A stretch of DNA of 64,000 nt. Source: Gluconobacter cerinus. GTDB taxonomy: Bacteria; Pseudomonadota; Alphaproteobacteria; Acetobacterales; Acetobacteraceae. The DNA is taken from contig NZ_BEWM01000003.1 of NCBI RefSeq assembly GCF_002723935.1, positions 372,001-436,000 of the forward strand, in the 5' to 3' direction. A model generated the notes under the pieces. It saw nothing but the letters and a program-made list of their open reading frames with translations, was not told the DNA's origin and did no database searches. Position numbers and translations under genes: made by a program. This document shows, piece by piece, positions 25,462 through 34,682 of the stretch (positions are counted from its first letter, which is position 1; every line of letters begins with the position of its first letter).

Positions 25462-26457
25462 TCAGGATTTCTGCATAGGGGACGTGGTCGCTAGATCGTG
25501 CGCATAAAAGCGACACCGGTAACGGGCTGGAGAAAGTCCGGTTGCAGTCCGGAAATGCTGACGAAAATTGGTTGTTGTGCCAAAGCCTGCGTTATGTGCG
25601 ATCTCATCAACAGAGAGAGTCGTCTCCTCCAGAAGATCGCGAGCATAAGCAATGCGTTGCCGCTTGATCCACTCACTTGGCGGCAGCCCGGTTGCTTCAC
25701 AAATATGGCGATGAAGCGTTCGGCCGCTGACATGAGCGATCTCGGCCATACGCTCAAGAGTCCACTTTTCGCCAATCCTTTTCTGCACCGTCTCAAGGAG
25801 TTCCGAAAGCCGTGCGCCTGACGGAGGAGGAACAGAGCGTTCGATGAACTGCGACTGGCCGCCGTCTCTGTGTGCTGCGACGACCAGTCTGCGCGCTACG
25901 CTGTTTGCAGCTTTCGCTCCAAAATCTTTCCTGACAATATGCAGACACAGGTCGAGACCCGCAGCACTTCCTGCAGACGTCAGAATGTCTCCTTCATCCA
26001 CATAAAGCGCATCTCCTTCAACCACGATGTCAGGATATCGGGATGCTAGTATTGAAGCATAATGCCAATGCGTCGTCGCACGTTTGCCTGCGAGCAGACC
26101 GGCTTGCGCCAGCACGAATGCTGCACCGCAAATCGAGACGATTCTGGTTCCTGCCGCATGTGCCCGACGGAGCGCGCCGAGCAATAAAGGAGGTGCCACA
26201 GTATCTGGCCCCCGCCAGCCGGGAATGATGATCGTGTCAGCGCGATCGAGAAGCTCTAGTCCGCCGACTGCTTCCAGTCGCAGACCGCCTGCTGCACGGA
26301 GTGGCTCCGGTTCAGCGGCGGCCGTAAGGCAGCGATACCAGCCCGGCCCCATTTCAGGGCGTGAAAGGCCGAATACCTCGAAGGCGCAACCGAATTCAAA
26401 GGTGCAGAGCTGGTCATATGCAACGATGACGACGAGAGGACTGGGACCGTTTGGCAT
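25462..26457 (-). CDS. GlxA/FtrA-type regulator (DJ-1/PfpI-like domain plus AraC HTH)
   Basis: About 331 residues from the ATG at 26457 (AAGGA just upstream). Residues 1-175 form a DJ-1/PfpI-like domain (VVIVAYDQLCTFEFGCAFEVFGL, then IVSICGAAFVLAQAGLLAGKRATTHW with the nucleophile-position cysteine in SICGA). Residues 215-331 form the AraC DNA-binding domain (LERMAEIAHVSGRTLHRHI and VDEIAHNAGFGTTTNFRQHF). These proteins are transcription activators, and the cysteine is not usually catalytic. Divergent from a GST gene, which may be its target. Confidence 0.9.
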   Translation of the reverse strand: MPNGPSPLVVIVAYDQLCTFEFGCAFEVFGLSRPEMGPGWYRCLTAAAEPEPLRAAGGLRLEAVGGLELLDRADTIIIPGWRGPDTVAPPLLLGALRRAHAAGTRIVSICGAAFVLAQAGLLAGKRATTHWHYASILASRYPDIVVEGDALYVDEGDILTSAGSAAGLDLCLHIVRKDFGAKAANSVARRLVVAAHRDGGQSQFIERSVPPPSGARLSELLETVQKRIGEKWTLERMAEIAHVSGRTLHRHICEATGLPPSEWIKRQRIAYARDLLEETTLSVDEIAHNAGFGTTTNFRQHFRTATGLSPARYRCRFYAHDLATTSPMQKS

Positions 26458-26575
26458 GATCCTTATGTTAATTGCCAATCCGGCCACTTACAACACGGTC
26501 GTCTGCTCGTTAGCGTCGTCGTAAACGGGATCACGGATCCCACAGGTAAATCATCTCGAACCCAGGATTGATCCC

Positions 26576-27190
26576 ATGAAGCTGATCGGTATGCTCGACT
26601 CTCCTTATGTGCGCCGTGTCGCCATCTCCTTTCACCTTCAGGGCATAAGCGTCGACCACCAGCCCCTATCCGTATTCTCGGCGTTTGACACCTTCGCCAC
26701 GGTCAATCCGGTCGTGAAGGCACCCACACTGGTCACAGATGATGGAACCGGGCTGATGGACTCCGGACTGATCCTTGAACTGGGTGAGCGACTGGCACCA
26801 CCGCACCTCAAGCTGATGCCCTGTGATCTGGCGACTTACATACGGTCGCAGCGGATCATCGGCCTTGCACTCGCAGCCTGCGAGAAGACAGTACAGATCG
26901 TTTACGAGAGCAAGCTTCGTCCTCCCGAAAAGCAGTACCAACCTTGGGTTGATCGCGTTCATGCCCAGTTGATAGCTGCGTATCGGCTCCTTGAAGCGGA
27001 AGTTAGTCAGACCAGCGCCTGGTTGTTTGACGAGCGGCCGCTTCAGGCGGACGTCAGTAGTGCCGTCGCTTTCCGTTTTTCTCGCCATATGCTGCCACAG
27101 ATCATCGAAGCCCAAACCTATCCAGCCCTTGATGCTCTTTCCGCCCGTGCGGAAGCAACAGAGAGCTTTTCCGCGTTTCCTTTCGCGTGA
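26576..27190 (+). CDS. Glutathione S-transferase family protein
   Basis: A 204-residue GST: N-terminal thioredoxin-like domain with the active-site segment LIGMLDSPYVRRVAISFHL, a strand pair with VKAPTLVTDDG (cis-Pro) and LMDSGLILELG (the glutathione-binding D/E-S), then an all-alpha domain from about residue 85. Followed 16 bases later by the start of a second, truncated GST. Confidence 0.9.
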   Translation: MKLIGMLDSPYVRRVAISFHLQGISVDHQPLSVFSAFDTFATVNPVVKAPTLVTDDGTGLMDSGLILELGERLAPPHLKLMPCDLATYIRSQRIIGLALAACEKTVQIVYESKLRPPEKQYQPWVDRVHAQLIAAYRLLEAEVSQTSAWLFDERPLQADVSSAVAFRFSRHMLPQIIEAQTYPALDALSARAEATESFSAFPFA

Positions 27191-27206
27191 CACATTGAGC
27201 GGATAT

Positions 27207-27515
27207 ATGAGCGACTTAATCGACCTCTATTACTGGCCGACACCCAATGGCTGGAAAATCACCATCATGTTGGAGGAGCTTGCGGCTCCTTACAGAGTGA
27301 ATCTCGTTGACCTCGTTAAGGGTGAGCAATTCGAGCCTGCATTTTTAAAGCTCTCTCCAAATAACCGCATTCCGGCACTGATTGACCCACGGGGACCGAA
27401 CGAAGAGCCAATTTCGGTTGATGACCTCCCTCCCCTGAAACACGACGCCTTCACGCCCCAGATGCAAGGTTGCCCGCCATGTCCGATACCTTTCTGTCCT
27501 CAGGTCAGTCTTTAA
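27207..27515 (+). pseudogene. Truncated GST (YfcG-like) N-terminal fragment
   Basis: The first 71 codons match the thioredoxin-like domain of YfcG/Ure2-type GSTs (IDLYYWPTPNGWKITIMLEEL, NRIPALIDP). At about 27420 the similarity stops in the strand before the conserved glutathione-binding serine, and the frame runs through unrelated sequence to 27515. The C-terminal helical domain is missing, so this is a broken gene. The junction is immediately followed by an adhesin fragment. Confidence 0.7.
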
Positions 27516-27808
27516 ACACTGTCACGATCGGTGATGGTGACAGTGTCTATGTGGGTTCCGGGGCCAGCACCTCGGATCTTCAACTGGCGCCTGGTGGCAA
27601 CGAATATGTCATGGCAGGCGGCCAGGCCCTTGGGACCGTTGTCAGCGCAGGCGGCTTTCTTTTTGCAGCAGGCGGCACCGACGCGGCATCAGCCATCGTC
27701 TCCGGAGGCACAATCGACGCGGGCGCCGAGGCGATACTTCATGCGTCGTCGTTGCGAGCCGTTGAGCTGTACGAAAATGAACAAGCCCCCGTATCATCAT
27801 GTTTGTAA
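27479..27808 (+). pseudogene. Fragment of an AIDA-type repeat adhesin
   Basis: The first 88 codons contain the glycine- and serine-rich repeats typical of AIDA autotransporter passengers: a strand of the T-V-x-x-G-D motif, then repeated V-x-x-G-x-x-x-G-x-x-V-x-x-G-G units such as LGTVVSAGGFLFAAGG and AIVSGGTIDAGAEA. Only about four units remain before the match is lost and a stop follows. No secretion or beta-barrel part exists here. It appears to have replaced the end of the neighbouring GST gene by deletion or recombination. Confidence 0.6.
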
Positions 27809-27982
27809 GGTTTTTCTGCTGGCTTAAGGCCACGCAAGCTGAATATCCGTCAGCATTCGATACCCCAATATATACCCCGACGCTGCATGAGCTTAAGGAC
27901 TATTACAGAGCGAATAAAACGGCAGGAAACTACCAGCTCTACGACACTAAAAGCGCTATGAATTGTTATGGGATATATAGAA

Positions 27983-28074
27983 TGGCGGAGGGGATGGGAT
28001 TCGAACCCACGATACGACTTACATCGTATAACGGATTAGCAATCCGCCGCCTTCAGCCTCTCGGCCACCCCTCC
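27983..28074 (-). tRNA. tRNA-Ser (anticodon GCT)
   Basis: A class II tRNA on the minus strand. Acceptor stem GGAGGGG pairs with CCCCTCC, discriminator G and an encoded CCA at 27983-27985. The anticodon loop is within GCGGATTGCTAATCCG, giving anticodon GCT (codons AGC/AGU). A long variable arm and the TTCGAAT loop are present. It lies 92 bases downstream of gatB. Confidence 0.95.
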
Positions 28075-28111
28075 GCGTGGAAAGCAGTTTTTATACTGCG
28101 TTCGTGAAGGC

Positions 28112-28163
28112 GTTCTTAAGGGGGAACGGCCTCGCCGTCAAACCCCTTAAGAACAATTTTTTT
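28112..28163. terminator. Strong hairpin after gatB
   Basis: GTTCTTAAGGGG (28112-28123) and CCCCTTAAGAAC (28143-28154) form a perfect 12-base stem, followed on the plus strand by a run of T (28157-28163). The T run makes it a terminator for plus-strand transcription; as a hairpin it could also end or stabilise the gatCAB transcript arriving from the other side, and it separates gatB from the tRNA. Confidence 0.6.
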
Positions 28164-28166
28164 ATC

Positions 28167-29624
28167 TCATTCGGAAAGAAGCTTTTTCAAGGTTTCATTC
28201 ACCAGAGCCGGGTTCCCTTTACCCTTCATGGCCTTCATCGTCTGGCCAACAAAGAAGCCGAAAAGCTTGTCCTTGCCGGATTTGAATTCAGCAACCTTAT
28301 CCGCATTTGCTGCCAGGATATCGCGGATGGAGCTTTCGATGGCTCCTGTGTCCGTTACCTGACGAAGACCTTTCCGCTCAACAATAGCAGAAGCCGATTC
28401 GCCGGTTTCTACCATGTCTTCAAGGACTTCCTTCGCAATCTTGCCGTTGATGGTCGAATCCGAGATCAGGCTTAACAGCTCACGCAGTCCTTCTGCACTG
28501 ACCGGACTGTCTTCAATCGAGCGGCCGGTGCGGTTCAGGGCAGCAAAGAAGTCTCCGAGCATCCAGTTGGTGGCAAGGCGCGCATCGGCACCCTTTGCAA
28601 CGGTCTCGTAGAAGTCAGCAACAGCTTGCTCTGCGGTCAGGACACTCGCTTCATAGCGACTGACACCGTATTCGCGCTCCAGGCGGTCCCGCTTGGCTTC
28701 TGGCAGTTCGGGAAGAGCAGCTTCTAGTTCGTCAACCCAGGACTGCTCGATGATGAGCGGAAGAAGATCCGGGTCCGGGAAGTAGCGATAATCGTGCGCG
28801 TCTTCCTTGGACCGAAGCGAACGTGTTTCGCTGCGGACATGATCGAACAGGCGCGTTTCCTGATCGACTTCGCCGCCAGCTTCCCAGATCTCGATCTGGC
28901 GCTGTGCTTCCACTTCGATTGACTGCATGACGTAGCGGATCGAGTTGACGTTCTTGATCTCGCAGCGGGTCCGATACCCCTCCTCGCCCGGCTTGCGCAC
29001 AGACACGTTGACGTCAGCGCGCATGGAACCTTCTTCCATGTTGCCATCGCAGGTATCGATATAACGCAGGATCTGACGGAGCTTCCGCAGGTAGGCTCCG
29101 GCTTCTTCCGGTGAGCGGATGTCTGGCTCACTGACGATTTCCATGAGGGCGACGCCTGCACGGTTCAGGTCAATGAAGGAACGCGTTGGGTCCTGATCAT
29201 GGATGGACTTGCCTGCATCCTGTTCCAGATGAAGTCGCGTCACGCCGATTTCACGTGTGCTTCCATCCGCAAGATCAACCAGCACCTTGCCCTCACCCAC
29301 AATGGGATGAGCAAACTGGCTGATCTGATAGCCAGTGGGGAGATCGGCATAGAAGTAGTTCTTGCGATCAAAGCGGCTGAAAAGATTGATCTGCGCGTTC
29401 AGACCGAGGCCGGTACGTACTGCCTGCGCAACGCATTCCTGGTTCAGAACCGGGAGCATACCCGGGAAACCCGCGTCAATCAGGCTGACATGCGTATTTG
29501 GCTCGCCGCCGTAAGAGGCGGAGGCGCCAGAAAACAACTTTGCTTGGCTGATGACCTGGGCATGAACTTCCAGCCCGACGACAATTTCCCATTCGCCGGT
29601 ATTGCCGGTGATACGATAGCTCAT
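28167..29624 (-). CDS. gatB: Asp-tRNA(Asn)/Glu-tRNA(Gln) amidotransferase subunit B
   Basis: A 485-residue GatB. The kinase-like core starts [23 protein letters not shown], contains the invariant [17 protein letters not shown] and [18 protein letters not shown], and the [10 protein letters not shown] block; the C-terminal YqeY-like tail domain that binds tRNA ends KLLSE. GatCAB transamidates misacylated Glu-tRNA(Gln) or Asp-tRNA(Asn). The start overlaps the gatA stop by four bases (ATGA). Confidence 0.97.
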   Translation of the reverse strand: MSYRITGNTGEWEIVVGLEVHAQVISQAKLFSGASASYGGEPNTHVSLIDAGFPGMLPVLNQECVAQAVRTGLGLNAQINLFSRFDRKNYFYADLPTGYQISQFAHPIVGEGKVLVDLADGSTREIGVTRLHLEQDAGKSIHDQDPTRSFIDLNRAGVALMEIVSEPDIRSPEEAGAYLRKLRQILRYIDTCDGNMEEGSMRADVNVSVRKPGEEGYRTRCEIKNVNSIRYVMQSIEVEAQRQIEIWEAGGEVDQETRLFDHVRSETRSLRSKEDAHDYRYFPDPDLLPLIIEQSWVDELEAALPELPEAKRDRLEREYGVSRYEASVLTAEQAVADFYETVAKGADARLATNWMLGDFFAALNRTGRSIEDSPVSAEGLRELLSLISDSTINGKIAKEVLEDMVETGESASAIVERKGLRQVTDTGAIESSIRDILAANADKVAEFKSGKDKLFGFFVGQTMKAMKGKGNPALVNETLKKLLSE

Positions 29625-31108
29625 GCCGACACTCCTGCATGGATGGCGGGTCTGTGGGTGAAGGACGCAGCCTGTTCGATGACGTGTCCTGCTGCGATCA
29701 GTGTTTCTTCGTCAAAGAATTTGCCAATGAGCTGAAGGCCGAGCGGAACACCCTGTGCGTCCAGACCGGCTGGAACAGAGAGCGCAGGAACGCCTGCCAT
29801 GCTGGCTGGAACAGTGAAGATGTCATTCAGGTACATCTGCACCGGATCTGTCGGCTTTTCGTCTTGGGCGAATGCACTGGACGGCGCCGTTGGCGTCAGA
29901 AGAAAATCCACCTTCTCGAAGGCATTCAGGAAGTCCCGCTGGATCAGCGTACGGACCTTCTGCGCGCGCAGGTAATAGGCATCGTAATAACCCGACGACA
30001 GAACATGCGTGCCGATCAGGATACGGCGCTTCACTTCTTCACCAAAACCCGCGGCACGGGTGGCTTCGTACAGTGCATCAAGGGAATCCCCCTTCACACG
30101 TTCGCCGAAACGCACACCGTCATAGCGGGCAAGGTTTGAAGATGCTTCTGCGAGAGCTGCGATATAGTAAGTTGGAAGGCCGTACTTCGTGTGCGGAAGA
30201 GAAACTTCCACAACTTCAGCGCCAGCGGCCTTCAGCCAGTTGATACCCTGCTGCCAGAGGGCCTCGATTTCGGCTGGCATGCCCGGGGCATGATATTCCT
30301 TGGGAATACCAACGCGCAGGCCTTTGACGCCTCGCGTCAGCGCTGCTTCGTAATTCGGAACAGGCGTGTTGACGCTTGTGGAATCCCGCTCGTCAAACCC
30401 AGCCATGGATTCCAGCAGGATTGCGCAATCCTGAAGGTTGCGAGCCATCGGGCCAGCCTGATCCAGCGAGCTTGCGAAAGCGATCGTGCCGAAACGGGAG
30501 CAGCGGCCGTAGGTCGGCTTGATGCCAGCAATGCCGGTGAAGGCGGCCGGCTGGCGAATGGAGCCACCCGTATCTGTACCGGTAGCGCCCAGCACCAGAC
30601 CTGCGGCTACGGCAGCGGCAGAGCCACCAGAAGAACCGCCCGGAACCAGCTTGGCGTCAGAGCCATTGCGCTTCCAGGGGTTTTCTACCGGGCCAAAGGC
30701 TGAGTTCAGATTGGCGGACCCCATAGCGAATTCATCGAGGTTCAGCTTGCCAAGGAACACGGCGCCGTCACGCAGAAGATTGGACGTCACCGTGCTTTCG
30801 TAAGGCGGGACGAAATTTCCGAGAATCTTGCTGGCGGCTGTCGTGCGGACACCGTTCGTGCAGAACAGATCCTTGATACCGAGCGGAATGCCGGTCAGTG
30901 CGCCGCCCTCACCTTTCGCCAGAATGTCGTCTGCAGCCTTCGCTGCTACGCGAGCCTGATCGGGCGTACGGGTGATGAAACTGTTGAGGCGACCATCCAG
31001 ACGCTCGATGGCATCCAGGTGGGCGTTCGTCAGTTCAACCGCGGAAATCTTGCGAGCCTTGAGGGCATCCCGGGCGGAAGCCAGCGTAAAATCGTGCATG
31101 CCGGACAT
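29621..31108 (-). CDS. gatA: Asp-tRNA(Asn)/Glu-tRNA(Gln) amidotransferase subunit A
   Basis: A 495-residue amidase-signature enzyme. The Ser-cisSer-Lys triad is visible: Lys in [10 protein letters not shown], the serines in [15 protein letters not shown] and [14 protein letters not shown]. It releases ammonia from glutamine for transfer to GatB. Its start overlaps the gatC stop by one base (TAATG), and its stop overlaps the gatB start. Confidence 0.97.
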   Translation of the reverse strand: MSGMHDFTLASARDALKARKISAVELTNAHLDAIERLDGRLNSFITRTPDQARVAAKAADDILAKGEGGALTGIPLGIKDLFCTNGVRTTAASKILGNFVPPYESTVTSNLLRDGAVFLGKLNLDEFAMGSANLNSAFGPVENPWKRNGSDAKLVPGGSSGGSAAAVAAGLVLGATGTDTGGSIRQPAAFTGIAGIKPTYGRCSRFGTIAFASSLDQAGPMARNLQDCAILLESMAGFDERDSTSVNTPVPNYEAALTRGVKGLRVGIPKEYHAPGMPAEIEALWQQGINWLKAAGAEVVEVSLPHTKYGLPTYYIAALAEASSNLARYDGVRFGERVKGDSLDALYEATRAAGFGEEVKRRILIGTHVLSSGYYDAYYLRAQKVRTLIQRDFLNAFEKVDFLLTPTAPSSAFAQDEKPTDPVQMYLNDIFTVPASMAGVPALSVPAGLDAQGVPLGLQLIGKFFDEETLIAAGHVIEQAASFTHRPAIHAGVSA

Positions 31109-31395
31109 TATTCGACCACCTTCGGAACCGTGTAGAACGGACCTTCACGGTCCGGAGCGTTTGACAGCACGTCATCGCGGCGATTGCCGTCCGTGACGCG
31201 GTCTTCCCGCAGGCGTGGCGTGGCGAGGCCTGTGCCAATCATGGGAGGGACATCTGTGACGTCCACTTCGTTAAGCTGTTCCACCCAATCGATGATGGAA
31301 CCCATGTCCTTCCCGAGAGAGTCTACCTCCCCCGGTTCGAGACCAATTCTCGCCAATCTGGCGATGCGCGTGACCGTTTTCGCGTCGAGCGACAT
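31108..31395 (-). CDS. gatC: Asp-tRNA(Asn)/Glu-tRNA(Gln) amidotransferase subunit C
   Basis: A 95-residue GatC with the typical helical start [39 protein letters not shown] and the extended C-terminus. The ATG at 31395 has AGGA seven bases upstream; an ATG two codons earlier is less favourable. GatC stabilises the GatA-GatB pair. First gene of the gatCAB operon, divergent from ruvX. Confidence 0.95.
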   Translation of the reverse strand: MSLDAKTVTRIARLARIGLEPGEVDSLGKDMGSIIDWVEQLNEVDVTDVPPMIGTGLATPRLREDRVTDGNRRDDVLSNAPDREGPFYTVPKVVE

Positions 31396-31462
31396 GAACA
31401 TTCCTGAAAAAGAGGAAATTATGGTAGCTTTTCAGCCGTCAGACAGATCATAACGCCGGGTT

Positions 31463-31948
31463 ATGTCCCTGTTCAATCCACAAGACCTCCGTAATGTTCT
31501 TCAAACTGATCAGCGTATCCTTGGGCTGGACCCTGGATCGAAGACGATCGGCGTCGCCCTGACAGACGTTTCTCTCATGCTCGCCTCGCCATTTATGGGG
31601 TTAAAACGGCGGAAATTGGGGGAAAATGCCAAGGAATTGGCAGAGATCACGAAGCGCCAGAACGTTGGGGCGCTGGTGGTCGGCTTGCCCCTGTCATTGG
31701 ATGGATCTTTTGGCCCCGCAGCACGCGCAGCGTCGGACTGGACAACAGCTCTTTCCGAGCGGTTGGGTATTCCTGCGTGTCTGTGGGATGAGCGGCTATC
31801 ATCCAGTGCGGTCAACCGCTTCCTTATTCAGGACGCTGATATGACGCGTGGGCGACGCGCTGAAGTCGTCGATAAAATGGCGGCCGCCTATATGCTGCAA
31901 GGCTGGCTGGATGCGACGAAGGGCAAATCTGAAAAGACATTTTTGTGA
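31463..31948 (+). CDS. ruvX: Holliday junction resolvase-like protein RuvX/YqgF
   Basis: A 161-residue RNase H-fold protein of the YqgF family: ILGLDPGSKTIGVALTD with the first catalytic aspartate, VVGLPLSLDGSFGPAA, CLWDERLSS, and the final acidic residue in EVVDKMAAAYMLQGWLD. In E. coli it acts in pre-16S rRNA 5' end processing. Divergent from gatC with 67 bases between them. Confidence 0.94.
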   Translation: MSLFNPQDLRNVLQTDQRILGLDPGSKTIGVALTDVSLMLASPFMGLKRRKLGENAKELAEITKRQNVGALVVGLPLSLDGSFGPAARAASDWTTALSERLGIPACLWDERLSSSAVNRFLIQDADMTRGRRAEVVDKMAAAYMLQGWLDATKGKSEKTFL

Positions 31949-31957
31949 AAAATGTCT
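31935..31957 (-). terminator. Hairpin across the ruvX stop codon
   Basis: AGACATTTTT-GTG-AAAAATGTCT is a perfect 10-base inverted repeat overlapping the ruvX stop codon. On the minus strand it is followed by TTTTC, so it may terminate the small convergent gene at 31972-32127; for the plus strand there is no T run beyond the stem. Confidence 0.4.
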
Positions 31958-31971
31958 CTGGTTGGTCCGAG

Positions 31972-32127
31972 TTATATGAAATTTAGGCCAACCAGAAGCA
32001 CCAGAATGGCAATCCCAACAAAAATGCAAACCGGAAGCATAATGGTGGAGAGCAGAGATTCTCCCTCCTCCGTCGCTTCAAGAGCAATTTCGTCTTCGGT
32101 ATCATCAATGTTTCTTTGGTCGGTCAT
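31972..32127 (-). CDS. Short membrane protein (51 residues), function unknown
   Basis: A short gene converging on ruvX: MTDQRNIDDTEDEIALEATE begins an acidic N-terminal half (residues 1-24), followed by one clear membrane helix (TIMLPVCIFVGIAILVLLVG) and a stop at 31972. The split acidic/hydrophobic layout and the adjacent hairpin make a real small protein likely. No ribosome site is obvious. No family recognised. Confidence 0.55.
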   Translation of the reverse strand: MTDQRNIDDTEDEIALEATEEGESLLSTIMLPVCIFVGIAILVLLVGLNFI

Positions 32128-32261
32128 ACTCAAACAGTACGATATTGCCTCGTCCGAGGCGAGAAAATTATTTTATTGTTTGGGTAGGGGTTTATTTTCA
32201 TAATTATTAAAAATAAATCTTCATATATAAGAAAATAATAGAAATAGCATAATAATTTTTC

Positions 32262-32483
32262 TTATAGGTAAATATTTTTTATCTTAATTATTTCTGCGGA
32301 AATATTTATCGTTGGAATTATATTTTGTGATGATTCTTTCCATGAAAAATTGACTTGTACTTGGCGTTTTTCTTGGAAAATCATCAGATCTGAATGTCGC
32401 GTACAGACTTCGAGCATTGCCGCATGACGGGAAATGCTTATCCGCTCATTCAGAGCATCTTTTCTCAATGAAGGGTCAGACAT
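32262..32483 (-). CDS. Possible small protein, AT-rich, function unknown
   Basis: A 73-codon frame starting MSDPSLRKDALNERISISRHAAM, with AAGGAAGG upstream of the ATG at 32483. The second half is AT-rich and weakly protein-like. The good ribosome site is the main support. The rest of the 32128-32588 stretch is AT-rich and holds nothing else that I recognise. Confidence 0.4.
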   Translation of the reverse strand: MSDPSLRKDALNERISISRHAAMLEVCTRHSDLMIFQEKRQVQVNFSWKESSQNIIPTINISAEIIKIKNIYL

Positions 32484-32588
32484 GAATTTGGTCCTTCCTT
32501 AATTTGGACCAAAATTATCCTATTTTTCGGGCTGTGGCAATTAATACTGTTTTCAAATAAGCTTTTCTCCTCACAGGAGGGCCCTAAA

Positions 32589-32831
32589 ATGGCTGATGAA
32601 GAAATTGCTGGCTACCTAATTCGCCGTGAACTCGAAAACGGAGACGACGAATTCTGGAACCCCACAGAAAAGTGGGTTTCTGATCCGGGCGACTCAGAGC
32701 TCTATGAAGATGAGGACGAAGCAAACGCTGTCGCCGATCTGCTGAGCGAGAATGACTCATTGGTGATCACCGTTGAAGAAGTGTATTTCGACGACGGCGA
32801 AGAAGAAGATGAAGCCACCGACGGAGAATAA
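32589..32831 (+). CDS. Small acidic protein, function unknown
   Basis: An 80-residue, strongly acidic protein (starts MADEEIAGYLIRRELENGDDEFW; ends in a run of E/D). A perfect CAGGAGG ribosome site lies nine bases before the ATG, and an intrinsic terminator follows, so it is a complete single-gene transcription unit and probably well expressed. I recognise no family; the composition fits a small nucleic-acid-mimic or chaperone-like protein, which is only a guess. Confidence 0.7.
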   Translation: MADEEIAGYLIRRELENGDDEFWNPTEKWVSDPGDSELYEDEDEANAVADLLSENDSLVITVEEVYFDDGEEEDEATDGE

Positions 32832-32854
32832 GCATCTCTCCTGAAGGAGACTGC

Positions 32855-32891
32855 GGCCGCGCGGCTTTTTGTAGCGCGGCCCTTTTCTTTG
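32855..32891 (+). terminator. Intrinsic terminator after the acidic-protein gene
   Basis: GGCCGCGC (32855-32862) and GCGCGGCC (32874-32881) form a perfect 8-base stem with an 11-base loop, followed by CTTTTCTTT. Classic rho-independent terminator on the plus strand, 24 bases after the stop codon. Confidence 0.8.
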
Positions 32892-32973
32892 TTTTGTACG
32901 GCCGCTCTTAGAGCCGTCATTCGACATCTCTTGCTAACGCGCGTTAGTGCCTTACAAACCTGAGGGTTACGTC

Positions 32974-33159
32974 ATGCAGCGGAACGATAACGACGAAGAC
33001 GGTATCGGATCAGAAATCCACGAACTGATGAGTGAACTGCAAAGCGATGCGGAGCGCCTGAACATCGCAGCTGATAAATCTTCAACTCCTGATGATATCA
33101 AGCATATGATTGCTGCACTTGCTGATAAAATTGATGGACTTGCTTCCCTGGTCCGATAA
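32974..33159 (+). CDS. Small hypothetical protein
   Basis: A 61-residue protein starting at the ATG at 32974 (MQRNDNDEDGIGSEIHEL), with GAGGG upstream; a longer form from 32947 is possible. It is one long amphipathic helix pair (LMSELQSDAERLNIAAD, DDIKHMIAALADKIDGLASLV) and probably soluble. No family recognised. It follows the terminator of the acidic gene and is a separate unit. Confidence 0.55.
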   Translation: MQRNDNDEDGIGSEIHELMSELQSDAERLNIAADKSSTPDDIKHMIAALADKIDGLASLVR

Positions 33160-33231
33160 GTCCTCGCAGAAACCTTATCTTCTGTGAGTAAAGATTTGTT
33201 TTTATGTTTTCGAGTATTTTTACCTACAAAT

Positions 33232-33540
33232 TTAAAATAGACCTCTAATCATCATATAGTCTCCAGCGACTGCAATAAATATAAGTAGAAGAATGGCTGG
33301 TATGCAGAGGGTTAAAAATAGAAAACCGAAAATGACAGGTTTTTTCGGTCTGTTCGGATCTGGGTAAGGGCCGCCCAGAAGATTCATAATATATTTATAG
33401 ATTATCCAGAGACCAAAATTCGCGGCCCAAATCACAGATAAAACGAAAATCATAAAGTAAAATTTCTTTTGGCTGTTTCGACGGGAGAAAGAGGAATGCG
33501 CTGTTTCACAGTATTTATGAGATGCTTCCACGTGAACCAA
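33232..33540 (-). CDS. Small membrane protein with two hydrophobic segments
   Basis: Up to 102 residues; two clear membrane segments (FYFMIFVLSVIWAANFGLWIIYKYI and VIFGFLFLTLCIPAILLLIFIAV) joined by a loop with GGPYPDPNRPKKP. AT-rich compared with the neighbours. The exact start is uncertain. Function unknown. Confidence 0.5.
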   Translation of the reverse strand: MVHVEASHKYCETAHSSFSRRNSQKKFYFMIFVLSVIWAANFGLWIIYKYIMNLLGGPYPDPNRPKKPVIFGFLFLTLCIPAILLLIFIAVAGDYMMIRGLF

Positions 33541-33630
33541 TAGACAAAATATTTTTTCTGGTAAGGCTAATAAGCCTCATTTCCTCACGGCCTCGTGATA
33601 CTTCTCCCCCTCTCTCCCAGCATATTACAA

Positions 33631-33656
33631 TCCAAAAAATCCTAGGATTTTGGACT
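33631..33656. promoter_or_regulatory. Palindrome upstream of the Rrf2-type gene, probable operator
   Basis: AAAATCCTAGGATTTT (33636-33651) is a perfect 16-base palindrome, extended by TCC/GGA on each side with a small mismatch. It lies about 50 bases before the Rrf2-type start and is a likely autoregulatory site. Confidence 0.5.
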
Positions 33657-33701
33657 TAAGAAAATCTTGCGAATCAAAACGCGGATAGATATGGTCTGCG
33701 T

Positions 33702-34244
33702 ATGTCATTTTACGGCGCTAGCACTGAATACGTCCTGCACAGCCTCCTGTGGCTTGTCGACAATCCTGAGCCTGTCAGCAGTCTCGATCTGGCGGAGCTT
33801 CAAAATATTCCGGCAGCATTTGTTGCGAAGCTTTTGCCCAAGCTGGAAAAGGCTGGTCTCCTCAATGCTGCTGAAGGGTTGAAGGGTGGCTACACGTTGG
33901 CAAAACCTGCCGACGAGATCACTGTTTTGGCCATTGTTGACGCAGTGGATGGTGAAAAGCGCCTCTTTAATTGTCAGGAAATCCGCGGACGCTGCGCCCT
34001 CTTTGACGAGAACCCACCTGGATGGGCGACGCAGGGGGTATGCGGAATTCATGCAGTTATGCTGCGAGCTGAAAAGGCGATGCGTCGGGAGTTAGCCCAA
34101 ACATCCCTCGCCGATTTGGCCAAATCAGTTCGGGACAAGGCGCCCTCGCCTTTTCTTGGAGAGGCACAGACCTGGCTTGATGAGCGTGTTCAGACCCGCA
34201 GGACGAACAAGGTCCGGCAGAGGCGTCGTTCGGACAGTGCTTGA
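33702..34244 (+). CDS. Rrf2-family transcriptional regulator
   Basis: A 180-residue Rrf2 protein: winged helix with SSLDLAELQNIPAAFVAKLLPKLEKAGLL and the wing GLKGGYTLAKPADEITVLAIVDAVDG, then three cysteines in CQEIRGRC and further on GVCGIH, spaced C-x5-C-x16-C. In IscR and NsrR such cysteines hold an Fe-S cluster; here the pattern is compatible with a cluster or a thiol switch. It leads an operon with a cupin protein and an NAD(P)-binding epimerase-like protein and has a palindrome upstream. Confidence 0.9.
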   Translation: MSFYGASTEYVLHSLLWLVDNPEPVSSLDLAELQNIPAAFVAKLLPKLEKAGLLNAAEGLKGGYTLAKPADEITVLAIVDAVDGEKRLFNCQEIRGRCALFDENPPGWATQGVCGIHAVMLRAEKAMRRELAQTSLADLAKSVRDKAPSPFLGEAQTWLDERVQTRRTNKVRQRRRSDSA

Positions 34245-34275
34245 GCGGTTTCAGCTAACAAAAAGGAAATATCCC

Positions 34276-34665
34276 GTGCGTAAATTTACTGTCCTGGCAG
34301 TTTTAACTGCTGGCTTCTGGGCCTCTTCCCTTCACGCAGCGACAACAGTCACGCCTTTGATGAGCCATGAACTGCCAGGCCTTTCAGGAAAGGAAGGGGC
34401 CATGGTTACAGTGGACTACGGGCCAGGAGATTCCGACCCGATCCACAGGCATAACGCAGCTGTCTTCGTTTATGTTCTCAAGGGCAGCGTCATCATGCAG
34501 GTTAAGGGTGGGCAGCCAGTCACTTTGAAAGAGGGGCAAACCTTTTTTGAAGGCCCTAATGACGTGCATGTTGTAGGGCGGAATGCCAGTCAGACCGAAC
34601 CGGCTAAATTCATTGCGTTTTTCGTCAAGGACAAAGCCGCCCCGTTCGTCTTTCCTGCACACTGA
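34276..34665 (+). CDS. Secreted cupin-domain protein
   Basis: About 129 residues from the GTG at 34276 with AAGGAAA upstream. Signal peptide VLAVLTAGFWASSLHA followed by AT. Then a single cupin: GPGDSDPIHRHNAAVFVYVLKGSV with the metal-binding H-x-H, and the second motif GQTFFEGPNDVHVVGRNAS. The periplasmic cupin probably acts as a small metal-dependent enzyme or binder. Second gene of the Rrf2 operon. Confidence 0.85.
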   Translation: MRKFTVLAVLTAGFWASSLHAATTVTPLMSHELPGLSGKEGAMVTVDYGPGDSDPIHRHNAAVFVYVLKGSVIMQVKGGQPVTLKEGQTFFEGPNDVHVVGRNASQTEPAKFIAFFVKDKAAPFVFPAH

Positions 34666-34682
34666 GCTACGGGATATTCGCT

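Noticed and set aside
28084-28100. Small GCAG...CTGC hairpin beside the tRNA-Ser gene
   Set aside because: Four-base stem, too weak to call a terminator.
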